A stretch of 5,976 bases of DNA from Candidatus Pelagibacter sp. (GTDB lineage: Bacteria; Pseudomonadota; Alphaproteobacteria; Pelagibacterales; Pelagibacteraceae), in contig PAOP01000012.1 in the NCBI GenBank assembly GCA_002708525.1, positions 1 through 5,976 on the forward strand, given 5' to 3'. The notes below the pieces were generated by a model. The model was not told where the DNA came from, searched no databases, and saw only the letters and a program-made list of their open reading frames with translations. Positions 5,651 to 5,976 of the stretch are shown piece after piece (within the stretch, counting starts at the first letter, position 1; each line of letters starts with the position of its first letter). Both the position numbers and the translations under genes were made by a program.

Positions 5651-5976
5651 ATGGAAAAATCTAACGTTACATCGTTTCCCAAAGAAAAATTTACAAAGGA
5701 AAATGAAAATATTCAAAATTCACTTTCACCAAGAGAGATTGTTTCTGAATTAGACAGATTTGTAGTTGGTCAAAATAAAGCAAAAAAAGCTGTCGCTATT
5801 GCATTACGTAATAGATGGAGACGACAGGCATTAGATGATGACATGAAAGACGAAGTACTTCCAAAAAATATCTTAATGATAGGTCCAACTGGTGTTGGAA
5901 AAACAGAAATCTCAAGAAGATTATCAAAGTTGGCTGAGGCTCCATTTGTAAAAGTTGAAGCAACAAGATTTACTGA
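5651..5976 (+). CDS. hslU: HslU (ClpY), ATPase subunit of the HslUV protease, N-terminal 108 residues (partial)
   Basis: HslU is the AAA+ unfoldase that feeds substrates into HslV. The gene runs off the right edge after 108 complete codons. The conserved N-terminal box S26[15 protein letters not shown]41, the A49-I-A-L-R-N-R-W-R-R block and the Walker A motif G78-P-T-G-V-G-K-T85 are intact, followed by A104-T-R-F-T that leads on in known HslU proteins. About 25 residues precede the [10 protein letters not shown] box, compared with about 4 in E. coli; this extra N-terminus is polar and lysine/asparagine-rich. The next ATG downstream (5703) is out of frame, so the start at 5651 is the best choice; a non-ATG start nearer the box cannot be excluded. 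It follows hslV by 3 bases, a typical hslVU operon. Confidence 0.96.
   Translation, partial: MEKSNVTSFPKEKFTKENENIQNSLSPREIVSELDRFVVGQNKAKKAVAIALRNRWRRQALDDDMKDEVLPKNILMIGPTGVGKTEISRRLSKLAEAPFVKVEATRFT

Noticed and set aside
1..5976. CRISPR array, tRNA, rRNA, insertion sequence or phage attachment site
   Set aside because: No regularly spaced direct repeats, tRNA-like cloverleaf, transposase motifs or terminal inverted repeats were seen; the window is almost fully coding.

Overview
The window is a compact, strongly AT-rich stretch (roughly 30% G+C by eye) of an alphaproteobacterial chromosome, most likely from the SAR11/Pelagibacterales group. The grounds are the base composition, near-zero intergenic spacing, the divergent arrangement hslVU | hisB-hisH-...-hisA-hisF-hisE familiar from Alphaproteobacteria, a stand-alone (not bifunctional) HisB and a MclA-like lyase gene. 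The group assignment is inference from these features; no marker RNA is present.

Layout. Positions 1-144 (minus) hold the first 48 codons of a CitE/malyl-CoA lyase family gene. A 68-base gap (145-212) carries an AT-rich hairpin and a possible second, competing stem. Positions 213-5040 (minus) are one uninterrupted eight-gene run, read from right to left: hisB, hisH, a 34-codon membrane microprotein gene, a secreted SHOCT-domain protein gene, a secreted polysaccharide-lyase-like gene, hisA, hisF, hisE. Every junction is between an 8-base overlap and a 5-base gap, so this looks like a single transcript. A 91-base divergent intergenic region (5041-5131) holds a candidate his promoter. On the plus strand, hslV (5132-5647) and the start of hslU (5651 to the window edge) follow.

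How the genes work together. HisE hydrolyses PR-ATP, HisA isomerises ProFAR to PRFAR, the HisH-HisF glutamine amidotransferase makes imidazole glycerol phosphate and AICAR, and HisB dehydrates the former. hisG, hisI, hisC, hisD and a phosphatase gene must lie elsewhere. HslV and HslU form the two-component ATP-dependent HslUV protease.

The unusual part is the 1.86-kb insert between hisH and hisA (1958-3816). It holds three genes with no evident histidine role, all predicted to act in the membrane or periplasm: a 34-aa single-pass membrane protein, a 304-aa exported protein ending in a SHOCT-like domain, and a 278-aa exported protein that keeps the R-x-E-L / Q-x-H / Y-x-K-x-G-x-Y signature of jelly-roll polysaccharide lyases and has an odd CHSCCH cluster. 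They are spliced into the operon with stop-to-start distances of 0-2 bases. This is the part most likely to be undescribed.
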